64,000 nt of DNA from Dechloromonas denitrificans (lineage in GTDB: Bacteria > Pseudomonadota > Gammaproteobacteria > Burkholderiales > Rhodocyclaceae). The stretch spans positions 110,628-174,627 of the forward strand of contig NZ_LODL01000007.1 of the NCBI RefSeq assembly GCF_001551835.1, given 5' to 3'. The notes under the pieces were generated by a model. That model ran no database searches. It was not told the DNA's origin and saw nothing but the letters and a program-made list of their open reading frames with translations. Below, piece by piece: positions 16,774 to 24,854 of this stretch (positions are counted from its first letter, which is position 1; each line of letters starts with the position of its first letter). A program made the translations under genes and the position numbers.

Positions 16774-16799
16774 AAAAGCCCGGCAGTTGCCGGGCTTTT
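16774..16799. terminator. Bidirectional terminator
   Basis: Perfect hairpin AAAAGCCCGGC-AGTT-GCCGGGCTTTT between convergent genes, 57 bp after the FAD dehydrogenase stop and 30 bp after the stop of the small basic protein. It serves both strands. A smaller hairpin CCGGAC-GACT-GTCCGG (16810-16825) sits next to the small gene. Confidence 0.88.
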
Positions 16800-16828
16800 C
16801 GTTGGCAAACCGGACGACTGTCCGGGAC

Positions 16829-16954
16829 TCAACGATGAATGAAGGGAACCACTTCCGCCGCGTGCTTTTTCGCCAGCTTGGCCGACTTTTTTTCCTTCGG
16901 CGTCAGTAGCGCCTGTTTCTTGGTTTCCTTGTTGCTTTTGACTGTCTTGTTCAT
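16829..16954 (-). CDS. 41-aa lysine-rich basic protein
   Basis: Short protein starting MNKTVKSNKETKKQALLTPK and ending HAAEVVPFIHR, with about a dozen lysines and no hydrophobic segment. The ATG at 16954 has an ideal AGGAG 8 bp upstream. A TATACT -10 lies at 16994-16999, and between the two is an inverted repeat GGCACG-N6-CGTGCC (16971-16988) that would form a hairpin at the very 5' end of the mRNA. I recall similar short proteins in related bacteria, always unnamed. Function unknown; nucleic-acid binding is possible from charge alone. Confidence 0.75.
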   Translation of the reverse strand: MNKTVKSNKETKKQALLTPKEKKSAKLAKKHAAEVVPFIHR

Positions 16955-17057
16955 GGCACTGCTCCTGATCGGCACGAATACCCGTGCCAATTCAGTATAG
17001 GCCGATCCACGGCTTGCAACCGGCGCGCGAAAAATATAGCCACCGACAGTCCGTGAA

Positions 17058-17085
17058 CAAAAAAAAGCCCACACGAGGTGGGCTT
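17058..17085 (-). terminator. Terminator downstream of alr
   Basis: Stem AAGCCCAC/GTGGGCTT with loop ACGAG (17065-17085), followed on the minus strand by an unbroken T-run (complement of A17059-17066). It lies about 95 bp beyond the alr stop and probably ends the dadA-ridA-agcS-alr transcript. Confidence 0.75.
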
Positions 17086-17178
17086 AAATCCATTTCTTGG
17101 AGGAGATGGAGGAGACAGACTTCAGTATGCCAAGAATCATGCTGCAGTGCAACATATTTTTACAGAAAGAGCTCGAGC

Positions 17179-18297
17179 TTAACCCGCGACAGCCCCAAGA
17201 TAGTGCCGCGCATAGCGCTGCCCGAGGCTGGTCAGCACTTCATAGCCGATGGTACCGGCCCGTGCCGCGATGGCATCAACGCCGATGGTCGGGTTGGCGA
17301 GATCCAGCAGTCCACCCTCGACAATTCGCCCTTCGGGCAGCTCGCTGATATCGACGATGATCGTATCCATAGAAACGTTGCCGATCAGCGGCAGACTGAT
17401 GCCATCGCAACAGGCCACGCCGCGGTTGCTCAGGCTGCGCAGGTAACCGTCCGCATAGCCAACGGCCACCGTCGCGATGCGCGAGGAACGCGACGCTGTC
17501 CAGGTGTGCGAATAGCCGACTGAAGTTCCAGCGGCAATAGTGCGCGTCTGCAGTACCTTGCCCTGCAGGCGGACGACTGGACGCATCGGGTTGGCTTGCG
17601 CCGCTACCGGCGCAACGCCGTAGAGCGCAGCCCCCGGACGCACCAGGTCGAAATGATAGTCGTCACCAAGGAAAATGCCCGACGAATTGGCCAGACTGCC
17701 CCTGACACCAGGCATTTTGGCCAGCGCAGCACGAAATCCTTCCAGTTGCAGGCGATTGACCGGACTCTCCTGGTCTTCGGCACTGACCAAGTGGCTCATC
17801 ACGTATTTCAGGTCGATGCCCTTCAACTGCCCGGAAGCCGCCGCCAAACGGGCAAACTCATCGGGCGCCAGGCCGAGGCGGGCCATACCGGTATCGACCT
17901 GGAGGATGGCGGGCAGGACATGGTCGATCCGGCAGGCCAAGGCCTGCCAGGCCTCCACTTGCGGCATGCTGTTGAGGACGGGTACCAAACCATGTCGCAC
18001 AAACTCGCCTTCGGCCCCGGGATGGGCGCCATGCAGGACATAGAGCATCGCGTCGTCAGGAAGCGTCGGGCGCAACACGATGCCCTCGTTGAGATGAGCG
18101 ACGAAGAAGTGCCGGCAGCCGGCGCGATAGAGGGCCGGGGCAACTTGCGTCGCACCGAGGCCATAGGCATCGGCCTTGACGACGGCGGCACACGCGGCGG
18201 TGGCTAGTTTGGCCTGGAGGCTACGCCAGTTGGCGCACAGGGCATCAAGATCGATGCTGAGCAAAGCGCCAAAGGGGGAAAGTGAGTCATGGGACAT
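17179..18297 (-). CDS. alr: Alanine racemase
   Basis: 372-aa PLP enzyme that interconverts L- and D-alanine. The Schiff-base lysine is Lys41 in VVKADAYGLG, and the second catalytic base lies in SVGYSHTW. The conserved IGNVSMDTIIVDI segment of the C-terminal beta domain is also present. I start at ATG 18297 (GAGAA upstream); the frame is open to 18345 but that extension is atypical. It is the last gene of the probable alanine operon, 76 bp after agcS. In this context it probably feeds L-alanine to DadA as D-alanine, like the catabolic dadX, besides any cell-wall role. Confidence 0.95.
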   Translation of the reverse strand: MSHDSLSPFGALLSIDLDALCANWRSLQAKLATAACAAVVKADAYGLGATQVAPALYRAGCRHFFVAHLNEGIVLRPTLPDDAMLYVLHGAHPGAEGEFVRHGLVPVLNSMPQVEAWQALACRIDHVLPAILQVDTGMARLGLAPDEFARLAAASGQLKGIDLKYVMSHLVSAEDQESPVNRLQLEGFRAALAKMPGVRGSLANSSGIFLGDDYHFDLVRPGAALYGVAPVAAQANPMRPVVRLQGKVLQTRTIAAGTSVGYSHTWTASRSSRIATVAVGYADGYLRSLSNRGVACCDGISLPLIGNVSMDTIIVDISELPEGRIVEGGLLDLANPTIGVDAIAARAGTIGYEVLTSLGQRYARHYLGAVAG

Positions 18298-18373
18298 GCG
18301 TTTCTCGTCGATTGTAGATATCGGAAAAATGGCCAGCTGCGGCAACTCCGCCGCAACCGGCCGGCCCTCTGTG

Positions 18374-19738
18374 TCAGGCAGCCTTCAAACGCAGCTCACG
18401 TCTGGCCCAGTATTCCCGTGTCAATCGGGCGACCACCGGCGAGAGAAGGAGCAGGGAGATCAGATTGGGCAGGGCCATGAAGGCGTTGAGGGTGTCCGAA
18501 ACCAGCCAGACGAAGTCGAGCTGGGTAACGGCACCAACCAGCACGAAGATGGTCCAGACCACGCGATATGGCACTTCCACCGAGGTGCCGACCAGGTATT
18601 CCCAACATTTCTCACCGTAGTAGGCCCAACCGAGAATGGTCGTGAAGGCGAAGACCGCAATCGCGATGGCCAGGAACTGTCCGCCGTAGCCGTTGAATGC
18701 GGCATCGAAACCGGCAGCGCTGAGCGCCGCGCCCTTCAGCCCACTGCTCCAGACACCGGTGACGATCAGCACCAGGCCGGTCATCGTGCACACGATGATG
18801 GTGTCGATGAAAGTGCCCATCATGCCGACCAGACCGGATTCGACCGCATTCTTCGTCTGGCCGGCAGCCTGGGCGATACCCGCGGTGCCGAGGCCGGCTT
18901 CGTTGGAGAAGATGCCGCGGGCGACACCGTAGCGCATGGCCATCATCACCGCGGCGCCGGCAAAGCCGCCGGTCGCGGCGACCGGATTGAAGGCGCTCTC
19001 GAAGATCAGCGCGAAGGCAGCGGGAAGCTGCTCGACGTAAATGCCAAGGACGATCAACGAGGCGACGATATAGCCGATGCACATGAAAGGAACGAGTTTT
19101 TCCGCCACCGCGCCGATGCGCTTGACGCCGCCCAGCAGCACGAAGCCGGTAAAGACCGCCATGACGATGCCGGACACCCAGTGGTTGATGCCGAATGCGG
19201 CATGCAGCGCGCCGGCGATGCTGTTCGACTGGACCATGTTGCCGATGCCGAAGCCAGCCAGGCCGCCGAAAATGGCGAAGGCGGTGCCCAGCCAGCGCCA
19301 GTGCTTGCCAAGGCCGTTCTTGATGGCGTACATCGGCCCGCCGATCTGCTCGCCATGGTCGTCCGTCTCGCGGTAATGCACGGCGAGCAGCACTTCGGAA
19401 TATTTGGTGGCCATCCCGACGAGTGCCGTCATCCACATCCAGAACATCGCTCCCGGCCCGCCGACGGCAATAGCTGTGGCCACGCCGGCGATATTGCCGG
19501 TACCGACGGTTGCCGCCAGCGCCGTCATCAGCGCGGCGTAGGGGGTAATTTCACCCGGCGCATCGGGGGCCGCCTTGCGGCCACGCCAGACCATCGCGAA
19601 ACCGGCGAAGATCTTGGTGATCGGCATGAACTTCAGCCGCAGTTGCAGGTACAGGCCGGTGCCGAGAATAGCCACCAGCATGGGCGGCCCCCAGACGATG
19701 TCGTTGATCGCGGTGATGAATTGCGTCAATGCTTCCAT
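18374..19738 (-). CDS. Alanine/glycine:cation symporter (AGCS family)
   Basis: 454-aa sodium:alanine symporter of the inner membrane. Family signatures include WGPPMLVAILGTGLYL at the N-terminus, AATVGTGNIAGVATAI, KYSEVLLAVHYRE, GGPMYAI and GIFSNEAGLGTA. About ten to twelve membrane helices are apparent. The ATG at 19738 is preceded by GGAGAACAAATC; an in-frame ATG at 19768 has no such site. It lies 26 bp after ridA and upstream of alr, giving the operon a dedicated importer for its substrate. Confidence 0.95.
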   Translation of the reverse strand: MEALTQFITAINDIVWGPPMLVAILGTGLYLQLRLKFMPITKIFAGFAMVWRGRKAAPDAPGEITPYAALMTALAATVGTGNIAGVATAIAVGGPGAMFWMWMTALVGMATKYSEVLLAVHYRETDDHGEQIGGPMYAIKNGLGKHWRWLGTAFAIFGGLAGFGIGNMVQSNSIAGALHAAFGINHWVSGIVMAVFTGFVLLGGVKRIGAVAEKLVPFMCIGYIVASLIVLGIYVEQLPAAFALIFESAFNPVAATGGFAGAAVMMAMRYGVARGIFSNEAGLGTAGIAQAAGQTKNAVESGLVGMMGTFIDTIIVCTMTGLVLIVTGVWSSGLKGAALSAAGFDAAFNGYGGQFLAIAIAVFAFTTILGWAYYGEKCWEYLVGTSVEVPYRVVWTIFVLVGAVTQLDFVWLVSDTLNAFMALPNLISLLLLSPVVARLTREYWARRELRLKAA

Positions 19739-19764
19739 GATTTGTTCTCCGTTCGGTGGGGTAT

Positions 19765-20142
19765 TCAAACAGCAATGCGGGCAACAACCTCGATCTCGAC
19801 CAGGACGTCGCGCGGCAGGCGCGCCACCTGAACGGTCGAGCGCGCCGGCTTGTGGCTGCCGAATCGCCGCTCATACACCGCATTCAGGCGCACGAAGTCG
19901 TTGAGGTCCTGGACGAAAACGGTACTCTTGACGACTTGGGCAAGTGATGCGCCGGCGGCTGAGAGAACGAAGGAAAGGTTGTCGAAAACCTGTTCCGTCT
20001 GGCTTTCGATATCGCTGCCGGCCAGTTGACCGGCAGCGGTAAGCGGGATCTGTCCCGAGGTAAAAACCCAGCCGTCGGCGACGATGGCCTGGGCATAGGG
20101 ACCAATGGCGGCCGGAGCCTCGGATGTTGCGATGGCGTGCAT
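19765..20142 (-). CDS. ridA: RidA family imine/enamine deaminase
   Basis: 125-aa RidA (YjgF/UK114) protein, which hydrolyses reactive imines and enamines released by PLP enzymes and amino-acid oxidation. Conserved family features are AIGPYAQAI, FTSGQIPL, and the C-terminal arginine in KPARSTVQVARLP with the EIEVVA strand. AAAGGAGACAATTCC gives a strong start. It sits 44 bp after dadA, which makes iminopyruvate-type products, so a clean-up role for the pathway is a natural reading. Several RidA paralogues usually exist, so the symbol marks the family. Confidence 0.93.
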   Translation of the reverse strand: MHAIATSEAPAAIGPYAQAIVADGWVFTSGQIPLTAAGQLAGSDIESQTEQVFDNLSFVLSAAGASLAQVVKSTVFVQDLNDFVRLNAVYERRFGSHKPARSTVQVARLPRDVLVEIEVVARIAV

Positions 20143-20186
20143 GGAATTGTCTCCTTTGTTGTTGGTACGTGTCTTGGTATGGAAAA

Positions 20187-21440
20187 TCAGGCGTAGCGGG
20201 CAATGCTGAGGTCGTTGACGGCGATCTCGGGCTGGCGGCCGCTGAGCATGTCGGCGACGACGCGACCAGTGCCGGCAGCCATGGTCCAGCCCAGGGTTCC
20301 GTGGCCGGTACTGAGCGTCAGGTTGTCGTAACGCGTCTTGCCGATAATCGGCGTGCCGTCCGGGGTCATCGGGCGCAAACCGGTCCAGAACTCTGCTCTG
20401 GCGACATCGCCGCCCTTCGGGAAGAGATCGGTGACGACGAATTCCAGGGTCTTGCGCCGCCCCGCTTCCAGCCCGAGGTCGAAACCTGATAGCTGAGCCG
20501 TGCCGCCGACACGGATACGGTCACCCAAGCGGGTCACGGCGACCTTGTGGGTCTCGTCCATGATGGTCGACTCGGGCGCCATGGCGGGATCGGTGATCGG
20601 CACAGTGATCGAGAAGCCCTTGACCGGATAAACCGGGATATTGATGCCGAGCGGCTTCAGCAGTTGCGTCGAATAGCTGCCAAGGGCCAGCACGTACTGG
20701 TCGGCGGTCAGGGTGCCGGCATCGGTGCGGATACCGGTGATGCGGCGCCCATCGTGCTCGATGCCGTCGATTGCCGTACCAAAGCGAAACTCGACACCCA
20801 GTCCTTCAGCCATCTTGGCGAGGCTTTGCGTGAACTTGAAGCAGTCGCCGGTCTCGTCGCCGGGCAGACGCAGGGCGCCGACGAACTTCTCCTGGACCTC
20901 GGCCAGGGCCGGCTCGTATTCGATATAGCCAGCCCGGTCGAGCACCTGGAAGGGGACACCGGATTCCTTGAGAATTTCAATATCCTTGCCGATACCGTCC
21001 AACTGCTTCTGGGTGCGGAATAGTTGCAGCGTGCCCTGGCTGCGCTCGTCGTAGGCGATACCAGTATCGGCACGCAATTGCTTGAGGCAGTCGCGGCTGT
21101 ATTCGGCAACCCGCACCATGCGGCTCTTGTTGACCTGATAGGCGGCCTCCGTGCAGTTGCGTAGCATGGCCGCCCCCCAGCGCCACATCGCCGGGTCGAG
21201 CATGGGCTTGATGACCAGTGGACTGTGGTGCATAAGCATCCACTTGATCGCCTTGACCGGTACGCCGGGGCCGGCCCAGGGGGCCGAATAGCCGGGCGAG
21301 ACTTCGCCGGCGTTGGCAAAGCTGGTTTCCAGCGCCGGGCCGGGCTGGCGGTCGACCACGGTGACCTGATGGCCGGCCTTGGCCAGATAGTAGGCGATGC
21401 TGGTGCCGATGACGCCACTGCCGAGAACGAGGACATGCAT
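20187..21440 (-). CDS. dadA: D-amino acid dehydrogenase small subunit
   Basis: 417-aa membrane-associated flavoprotein that oxidises D-alanine and other D-amino acids to 2-oxo acids, passing electrons to the respiratory chain. The N-terminus carries the FAD Rossmann motif [21 protein letters not shown]. Other DadA signatures are [27 protein letters not shown], and the C-terminal [20 protein letters not shown] 21440 has AAGGAGAAATCAC upstream; the frame stays open to 21533 without support. First gene of the dadA-ridA-agcS-alr operon, behind a sigma-54-type promoter. Confidence 0.96.
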   Translation of the reverse strand: MHVLVLGSGVIGTSIAYYLAKAGHQVTVVDRQPGPALETSFANAGEVSPGYSAPWAGPGVPVKAIKWMLMHHSPLVIKPMLDPAMWRWGAAMLRNCTEAAYQVNKSRMVRVAEYSRDCLKQLRADTGIAYDERSQGTLQLFRTQKQLDGIGKDIEILKESGVPFQVLDRAGYIEYEPALAEVQEKFVGALRLPGDETGDCFKFTQSLAKMAEGLGVEFRFGTAIDGIEHDGRRITGIRTDAGTLTADQYVLALGSYSTQLLKPLGINIPVYPVKGFSITVPITDPAMAPESTIMDETHKVAVTRLGDRIRVGGTAQLSGFDLGLEAGRRKTLEFVVTDLFPKGGDVARAEFWTGLRPMTPDGTPIIGKTRYDNLTLSTGHGTLGWTMAAGTGRVVADMLSGRQPEIAVNDLSIARYA

Positions 21441-21490
21441 GTGATTTCTCCTTGAGGAAACGGGTTGTTTCTTTACATGAAGTCTGTATA

Positions 21491-21505
21491 GCGATCCTCG
21501 TGCCA
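21491..21505 (-). promoter_or_regulatory. Sigma-54 (RpoN) promoter of the dadA operon
   Basis: Minus strand reads TGGCACGAGGATCGC, one base away from the TGGCACG-N4-TTGC consensus, with the -24 GG and -12 GC exactly spaced. It ends about 50 bp before the dadA ATG. A GAFTGA-bearing activator is encoded divergently next door, which supports function. Confidence 0.72.
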
Positions 21506-21555
21506 GCAAAATAAAATCGTTTAAAAACAACAACGTAAATAAAATTTCAAGAAAA

Positions 21556-21571
21556 ACGAACGCCCGTTCGT
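21556..21571. promoter_or_regulatory. Candidate activator site (UAS) in the dadA-regulator gap
   Basis: Perfect palindrome ACGAACG-CC-CGTTCGT centred about 60 bp upstream of the -24 element, a normal place for an enhancer-binding protein. It does not match the TyrR box TGTAAA-N6-TTTACA, so its ligand protein is inferred from position only. Confidence 0.4.
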
Positions 21572-21695
21572 AACGAATTCAATACACAAAGCTCCGATCA
21601 ATCGCCGGAAATATCGAATTTCCAATTATTTTCAGTTGCTTGCCGGCGACGTATCGATTTTAATACGATGTAATGAATTCATGACGGCGAACAAC

Positions 21696-23225
21696 ATGCG
21701 CATTGACGTCTTCTTTTCCGACCGGGTCGGCATCGCCCAGGAAGTCCTCGCCGAACTGGCCCGGCGCAGCCTCAACGTGACGGCGGTCGAGGTCGATCCC
21801 CCCCACATCTTCATCGAGGCACCAGCCCTCGATCAGGGCGGCCTCGACGCATTGCGCGACCAGTTGATGCAAGTCAGCGGCGTGCGCACCGTCGAACCGG
21901 TCGGCATGCTGCCGGGTGCGCAACGCCGCCTCTACCTCGATGCCCTGCTCGCCTCGCAACCCGACCCGATCTTCGCAGTCGATGAAGCGGGCCATGTCGT
22001 CGTCGCCAATGGTGCCGCCGTTGCGGCCAGCGGCCTGGCTGAAGGCAACCTGATTGGCTGCCCTGTGCAGGACCTGATCGGCAACCCGGAACTGCTCCGC
22101 GAATTGGTCGATGGCGGCTATCACCTGCCGGTTTGCGAAATCGTCATCAACGGCGAGTCTTACATGCTGGAAACCATGCCGCTGCACGAATTCGGTGGCC
22201 GCGTCGCCGGCGCGGTGATGACCCTTCATGCCCCGAGCCGCATGGGCGAACGCATGAGCGCGCTGCAGAACTACGATGCCGGCGGCTTCGAAGCCATCCT
22301 CGGCAGTTCGCCGGAGATCGTACAGCTCAAGCAGCGCGCCGCACGCATGGCGATCGTCGATGCGCCGCTGTTGATCACCGGCGAAACCGGTACCGGCAAG
22401 GAACTGCTCGCCCATGCCTGTCATGCCGGCAGCGGCCGCAGCGGCCAGCCTTTCTTTGCACTGAATTGCGCCGCATTGCCGGAAAACCTCGCCGAGAGCG
22501 AGCTCTTCGGCTACACCGCCGGCGCTTTCACCGGCGCCCTGCGCGGTGGCAAGCCCGGCCTGCTCGAACTGGCCGATGGCGGCACGGTGTTTCTTGACGA
22601 GATTGGCGAAATGTCACCCTATCTGCAGGCCAAGCTGCTGCGCTTTCTCAACGATGGCAGTTTTCGGCGGGTTGGCGGCGACCGGGAACTGCGCATGAAC
22701 GTGCGCATCATCAGTGCGACGCATCGGGCACTGGAAAACATGGTGACCAGCGGCCACTTCCGTCAGGACCTCCTGTTCCGCCTGAACGTGCTAAATCTGC
22801 ACGTACCGCCGCTCCGTGAACGCCCCGGCGACATCCTGCCGCTCGCCCAGTTTTTCCTCAGTCGTGCCTGCGCCCAGGCCTCCCGGCCGCCGATACGCCT
22901 TTCCCAGGCGGCCTGTGCGGCGATGCTGGGCAATCCCTGGATCGGCAATATCCGCCAGTTGCAGAACGTGATATTTCGGGCAGTGACGATGACCGAGCGT
23001 AACGTCATCAATGTCGAGGATCTCGAACTGGCCCAGGAAGCCACCCCCGCCCTGCCCGGAGAGACTAGCGACGTCGCCAGCCTAGAGCAGGCCGTTGCCG
23101 AGTTCGAAAAAAGCCTGCTGCAGCGCCTTTACCGGGAGTTTCCCTCAAGCCGACGTTTGGCCAAGCGTCTCGGCACTTCGCATTCGGCGATCGCCAATCG
23201 CTTGCGGCGATACGGGATTTCCTAG
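21696..23225 (+). CDS. TyrR/PhhR-like sigma-54-dependent activator
   Basis: 509-aa regulator with TyrR architecture: ACT domain (~1-75, MRIDVFFSDRVGIAQEVL), PAS (~80-190), AAA+ ATPase (~205-440) and a C-terminal Fis-type HTH (SSRRLAKRLGTSHSAIANRL). Walker A is GETGTGKE at residue 229. The sigma-54 contact loop GAFTGA is intact at 276-281, unlike E. coli TyrR, so it should activate RpoN promoters as PhhR does. I start at ATG 21696 by match to the TyrR N-terminus; ATG 21681 would add five residues. It is divergent from dadA, whose promoter is sigma-54-like. The ACT domain suggests an amino-acid ligand, plausibly alanine. Confidence 0.92.
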   Translation: MRIDVFFSDRVGIAQEVLAELARRSLNVTAVEVDPPHIFIEAPALDQGGLDALRDQLMQVSGVRTVEPVGMLPGAQRRLYLDALLASQPDPIFAVDEAGHVVVANGAAVAASGLAEGNLIGCPVQDLIGNPELLRELVDGGYHLPVCEIVINGESYMLETMPLHEFGGRVAGAVMTLHAPSRMGERMSALQNYDAGGFEAILGSSPEIVQLKQRAARMAIVDAPLLITGETGTGKELLAHACHAGSGRSGQPFFALNCAALPENLAESELFGYTAGAFTGALRGGKPGLLELADGGTVFLDEIGEMSPYLQAKLLRFLNDGSFRRVGGDRELRMNVRIISATHRALENMVTSGHFRQDLLFRLNVLNLHVPPLRERPGDILPLAQFFLSRACAQASRPPIRLSQAACAAMLGNPWIGNIRQLQNVIFRAVTMTERNVINVEDLELAQEATPALPGETSDVASLEQAVAEFEKSLLQRLYREFPSSRRLAKRLGTSHSAIANRLRRYGIS

Positions 23226-23293
23226 TCAGAGCGAAATCCTTCGCCAAACCCCTCGTCGCCGAATGGTGGCTGAGTTATTTCAGCGTCAACGAA

Positions 23294-23320
23294 AAAGCCC
23301 CGCGAAATTCGCGGGGCTTT
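23294..23320. terminator. Bidirectional terminator
   Basis: Hairpin AAAGCCCCGCGAA-A-TTCGCGGGGCTTT between the convergent regulator and phasin genes, flanked by A- and T-rich bases on both sides. Confidence 0.9.
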
Positions 23321-23343
23321 GCTTTTCAGAAAGTCTGAAAGAC

Positions 23344-23880
23344 TTACTTGGCCTTCTTGGCAGCGTCGGTAGCGACCTTGGTCACGGCCGAAACGTTGGC
23401 TTGGGCAGCATCAGCGAACTGCTTGGCAACGGAGTTCATGTTGCCGAAAGCCGAGGTGGCGGCGGCAATGGCGTTCTGGATGGCGGCAACGGCGCTTTCC
23501 GAACCAGCCGGAGCGGACTTGGCGGCCATTTCGAGCATGCCGGTCATCGACTTCTGGAAGTCGCCGAATTGGGCTTCAACCATCTTGGCCAGCTCCTGCT
23601 GGGTCTGGCTGGTGATTTCGTAGACCGAGCGGGTGTAGGCAACAGCCTTCTCGACAGCCGGTTGGGCCAGGGAAGATTGAACGGCCAGGGCTTCCTTCGG
23701 ATCCTTGGCGCCGAGCACGGCCTTGACACCGGAAACGCCATCTTCCAGAGCGGCGCGGGCGGTGTTCAGGTTGAGGGCGGCGATGCGCTCGGCGGAAGCC
23801 AGGGCGGTGTTGGCGACGGACAGCAGCGAGTCAACGGTGGCTTTGTTGGCAGCGGCGAATTGTTCGGTATTGATGGTCAT
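23344..23880 (-). CDS. phaP: Phasin family protein (PhaP-like)
   Basis: 178-aa PHA-granule-associated protein of the betaproteobacterial PhaP group. The opening MTINTEQFAAANKATVDSLL, the SAERIAALNLNTARAALED helix and the YEITSQTQQELAKMVEAQ segment are typical, and the C-terminus is an Ala/Lys-rich helix (VTKVATDAAKKAK). I take ATG 23880, which has AGGAG at ideal spacing; ATG 23886 overlaps that site. A TATACT -10 lies at 23921-23926. It has its own terminator. Compared with the phasin at 10.3 kb it is more canonical and is probably the major phasin. Confidence 0.92.
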   Translation of the reverse strand: MTINTEQFAAANKATVDSLLSVANTALASAERIAALNLNTARAALEDGVSGVKAVLGAKDPKEALAVQSSLAQPAVEKAVAYTRSVYEITSQTQQELAKMVEAQFGDFQKSMTGMLEMAAKSAPAGSESAVAAIQNAIAAATSAFGNMNSVAKQFADAAQANVSAVTKVATDAAKKAK

Positions 23881-23920
23881 GGACATCTCCTGAATTAGTT
23901 TGTCGGTTTGTTCGAGGTGC

Positions 23921-23957
23921 AGTATAGCCTAACAAATTCAAAAATGGTGCACCGCAG
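23921..23957 (-). promoter_or_regulatory. Phasin promoter with PhaR-like half-matched operator
   Basis: A TATACT -10 (23926 down to 23921, minus strand) lies about 40 bp before the phaP ATG. At 23947-23957 the plus strand reads GTGC-ACC-GCAG, one base from CTGC-N3-GCAG, overlapping the expected -35 region. This mirrors the perfect site at the other phasin gene. Confidence 0.4.
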
Positions 23958-23990
23958 CAATTTTATTTTCATAACTGTAATTACTGATTA

Positions 23991-24722
23991 CTACTTCGCC
24001 GTAAGGGTCAGCAGGATGTCGGCGTACCAAGCGCAGTTCAGGCCGAGGGCTTCATCGAGCTTGAGGTCGCGCGAGCCGACGTCGAGGCGGGCCGAATGGA
24101 CGCCGAGCAGCATCCACGGCAGATCACCCAGCTCCGCCACCGGCCCTGGCACCCGCATGACGACCGGGGCGCCGCTGGTGCCGCGGTGGGTGCGGGCATC
24201 GGTCAGGAAATAGCCCTGCCCCTGAAAACGCAGCCCGAAGGACGAGGCGATGATCGCCTGGCGGACAACCGGCATGTGGTGCAGCGTATCGTGAAAGCCG
24301 AGCGGAAAACCGACGACGAGCAATGAACTGCCGACTTCGACCTGATCGAAACGGCCAAGCAGATGCTGCGGCGTGAAGGCCCGATAGAGTGCGCTTTTCG
24401 GGAAGGCCTCCCGATCGATTTCGAGGACGGCGACGTCAATCTCGCCGGCCGTATCCGACCCCTGCCGCCACAGGCTCTTGCCGTCACGGTAGAGCGGCAT
24501 CGAGAAGCCGGTGGATTTGGCGATGTCGTCGGCGTTGATGTGCAGTTCGATCTCGATGCGGTTGGGAAAATGCTTGCTCGGTTTGTCGAACAGCACATGC
24601 CGACTGGTAACCAGAAAGAGCCGGCTGTCGCGCTCGAAGAAGAAGCCGCTGGCATTGGTCAGGTTTTGCTGCCGATTGAAGGTAAAGATGCGGGCAGCAG
24701 AGAGCAGGACTGTTTCGATCAT
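23991..24722 (-). CDS. Trypsin-like serine protease without signal peptide
   Basis: 243-aa S1-type (trypsin_2-like) peptidase. The catalytic triad is readable as His42 (VTSRHVLF), Asp96 (EIDVAVLEID) and Ser183 (HRGTSGAPV). The N-terminus has no export signal and there is no PDZ domain, unlike DegP/DegS, so the enzyme is probably cytosolic and unlike periplasmic quality-control proteases. It is divergent from pbpC with 132 bp between. A 17-bp inverted repeat (GCCGGCT-AGC-AGCCGGC, 24745-24761) lies 22 bp before the start and may be a leader hairpin or operator. Substrate unknown. Confidence 0.85.
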   Translation of the reverse strand: MIETVLLSAARIFTFNRQQNLTNASGFFFERDSRLFLVTSRHVLFDKPSKHFPNRIEIELHINADDIAKSTGFSMPLYRDGKSLWRQGSDTAGEIDVAVLEIDREAFPKSALYRAFTPQHLLGRFDQVEVGSSLLVVGFPLGFHDTLHHMPVVRQAIIASSFGLRFQGQGYFLTDARTHRGTSGAPVVMRVPGPVAELGDLPWMLLGVHSARLDVGSRDLKLDEALGLNCAWYADILLTLTAK

Positions 24723-24854
24723 CGGCGAGTCGCCTTTTGGTGAGGCCGGCTAGCAGCCGGCGCATGAGCTGGTGCGGGTTGCCCGGTAGCATATTGAAGT
24801 CAGCATAGCACCGATGCCAGAACGGGCTTGCATCGGGCCGGCCAATCCCGTTAT

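Noticed and set aside
21556..21571. TyrR box in the dadA control region
   Set aside because: The palindrome does not fit TGTAAA-N6-TTTACA, so it is listed only as a candidate enhancer.
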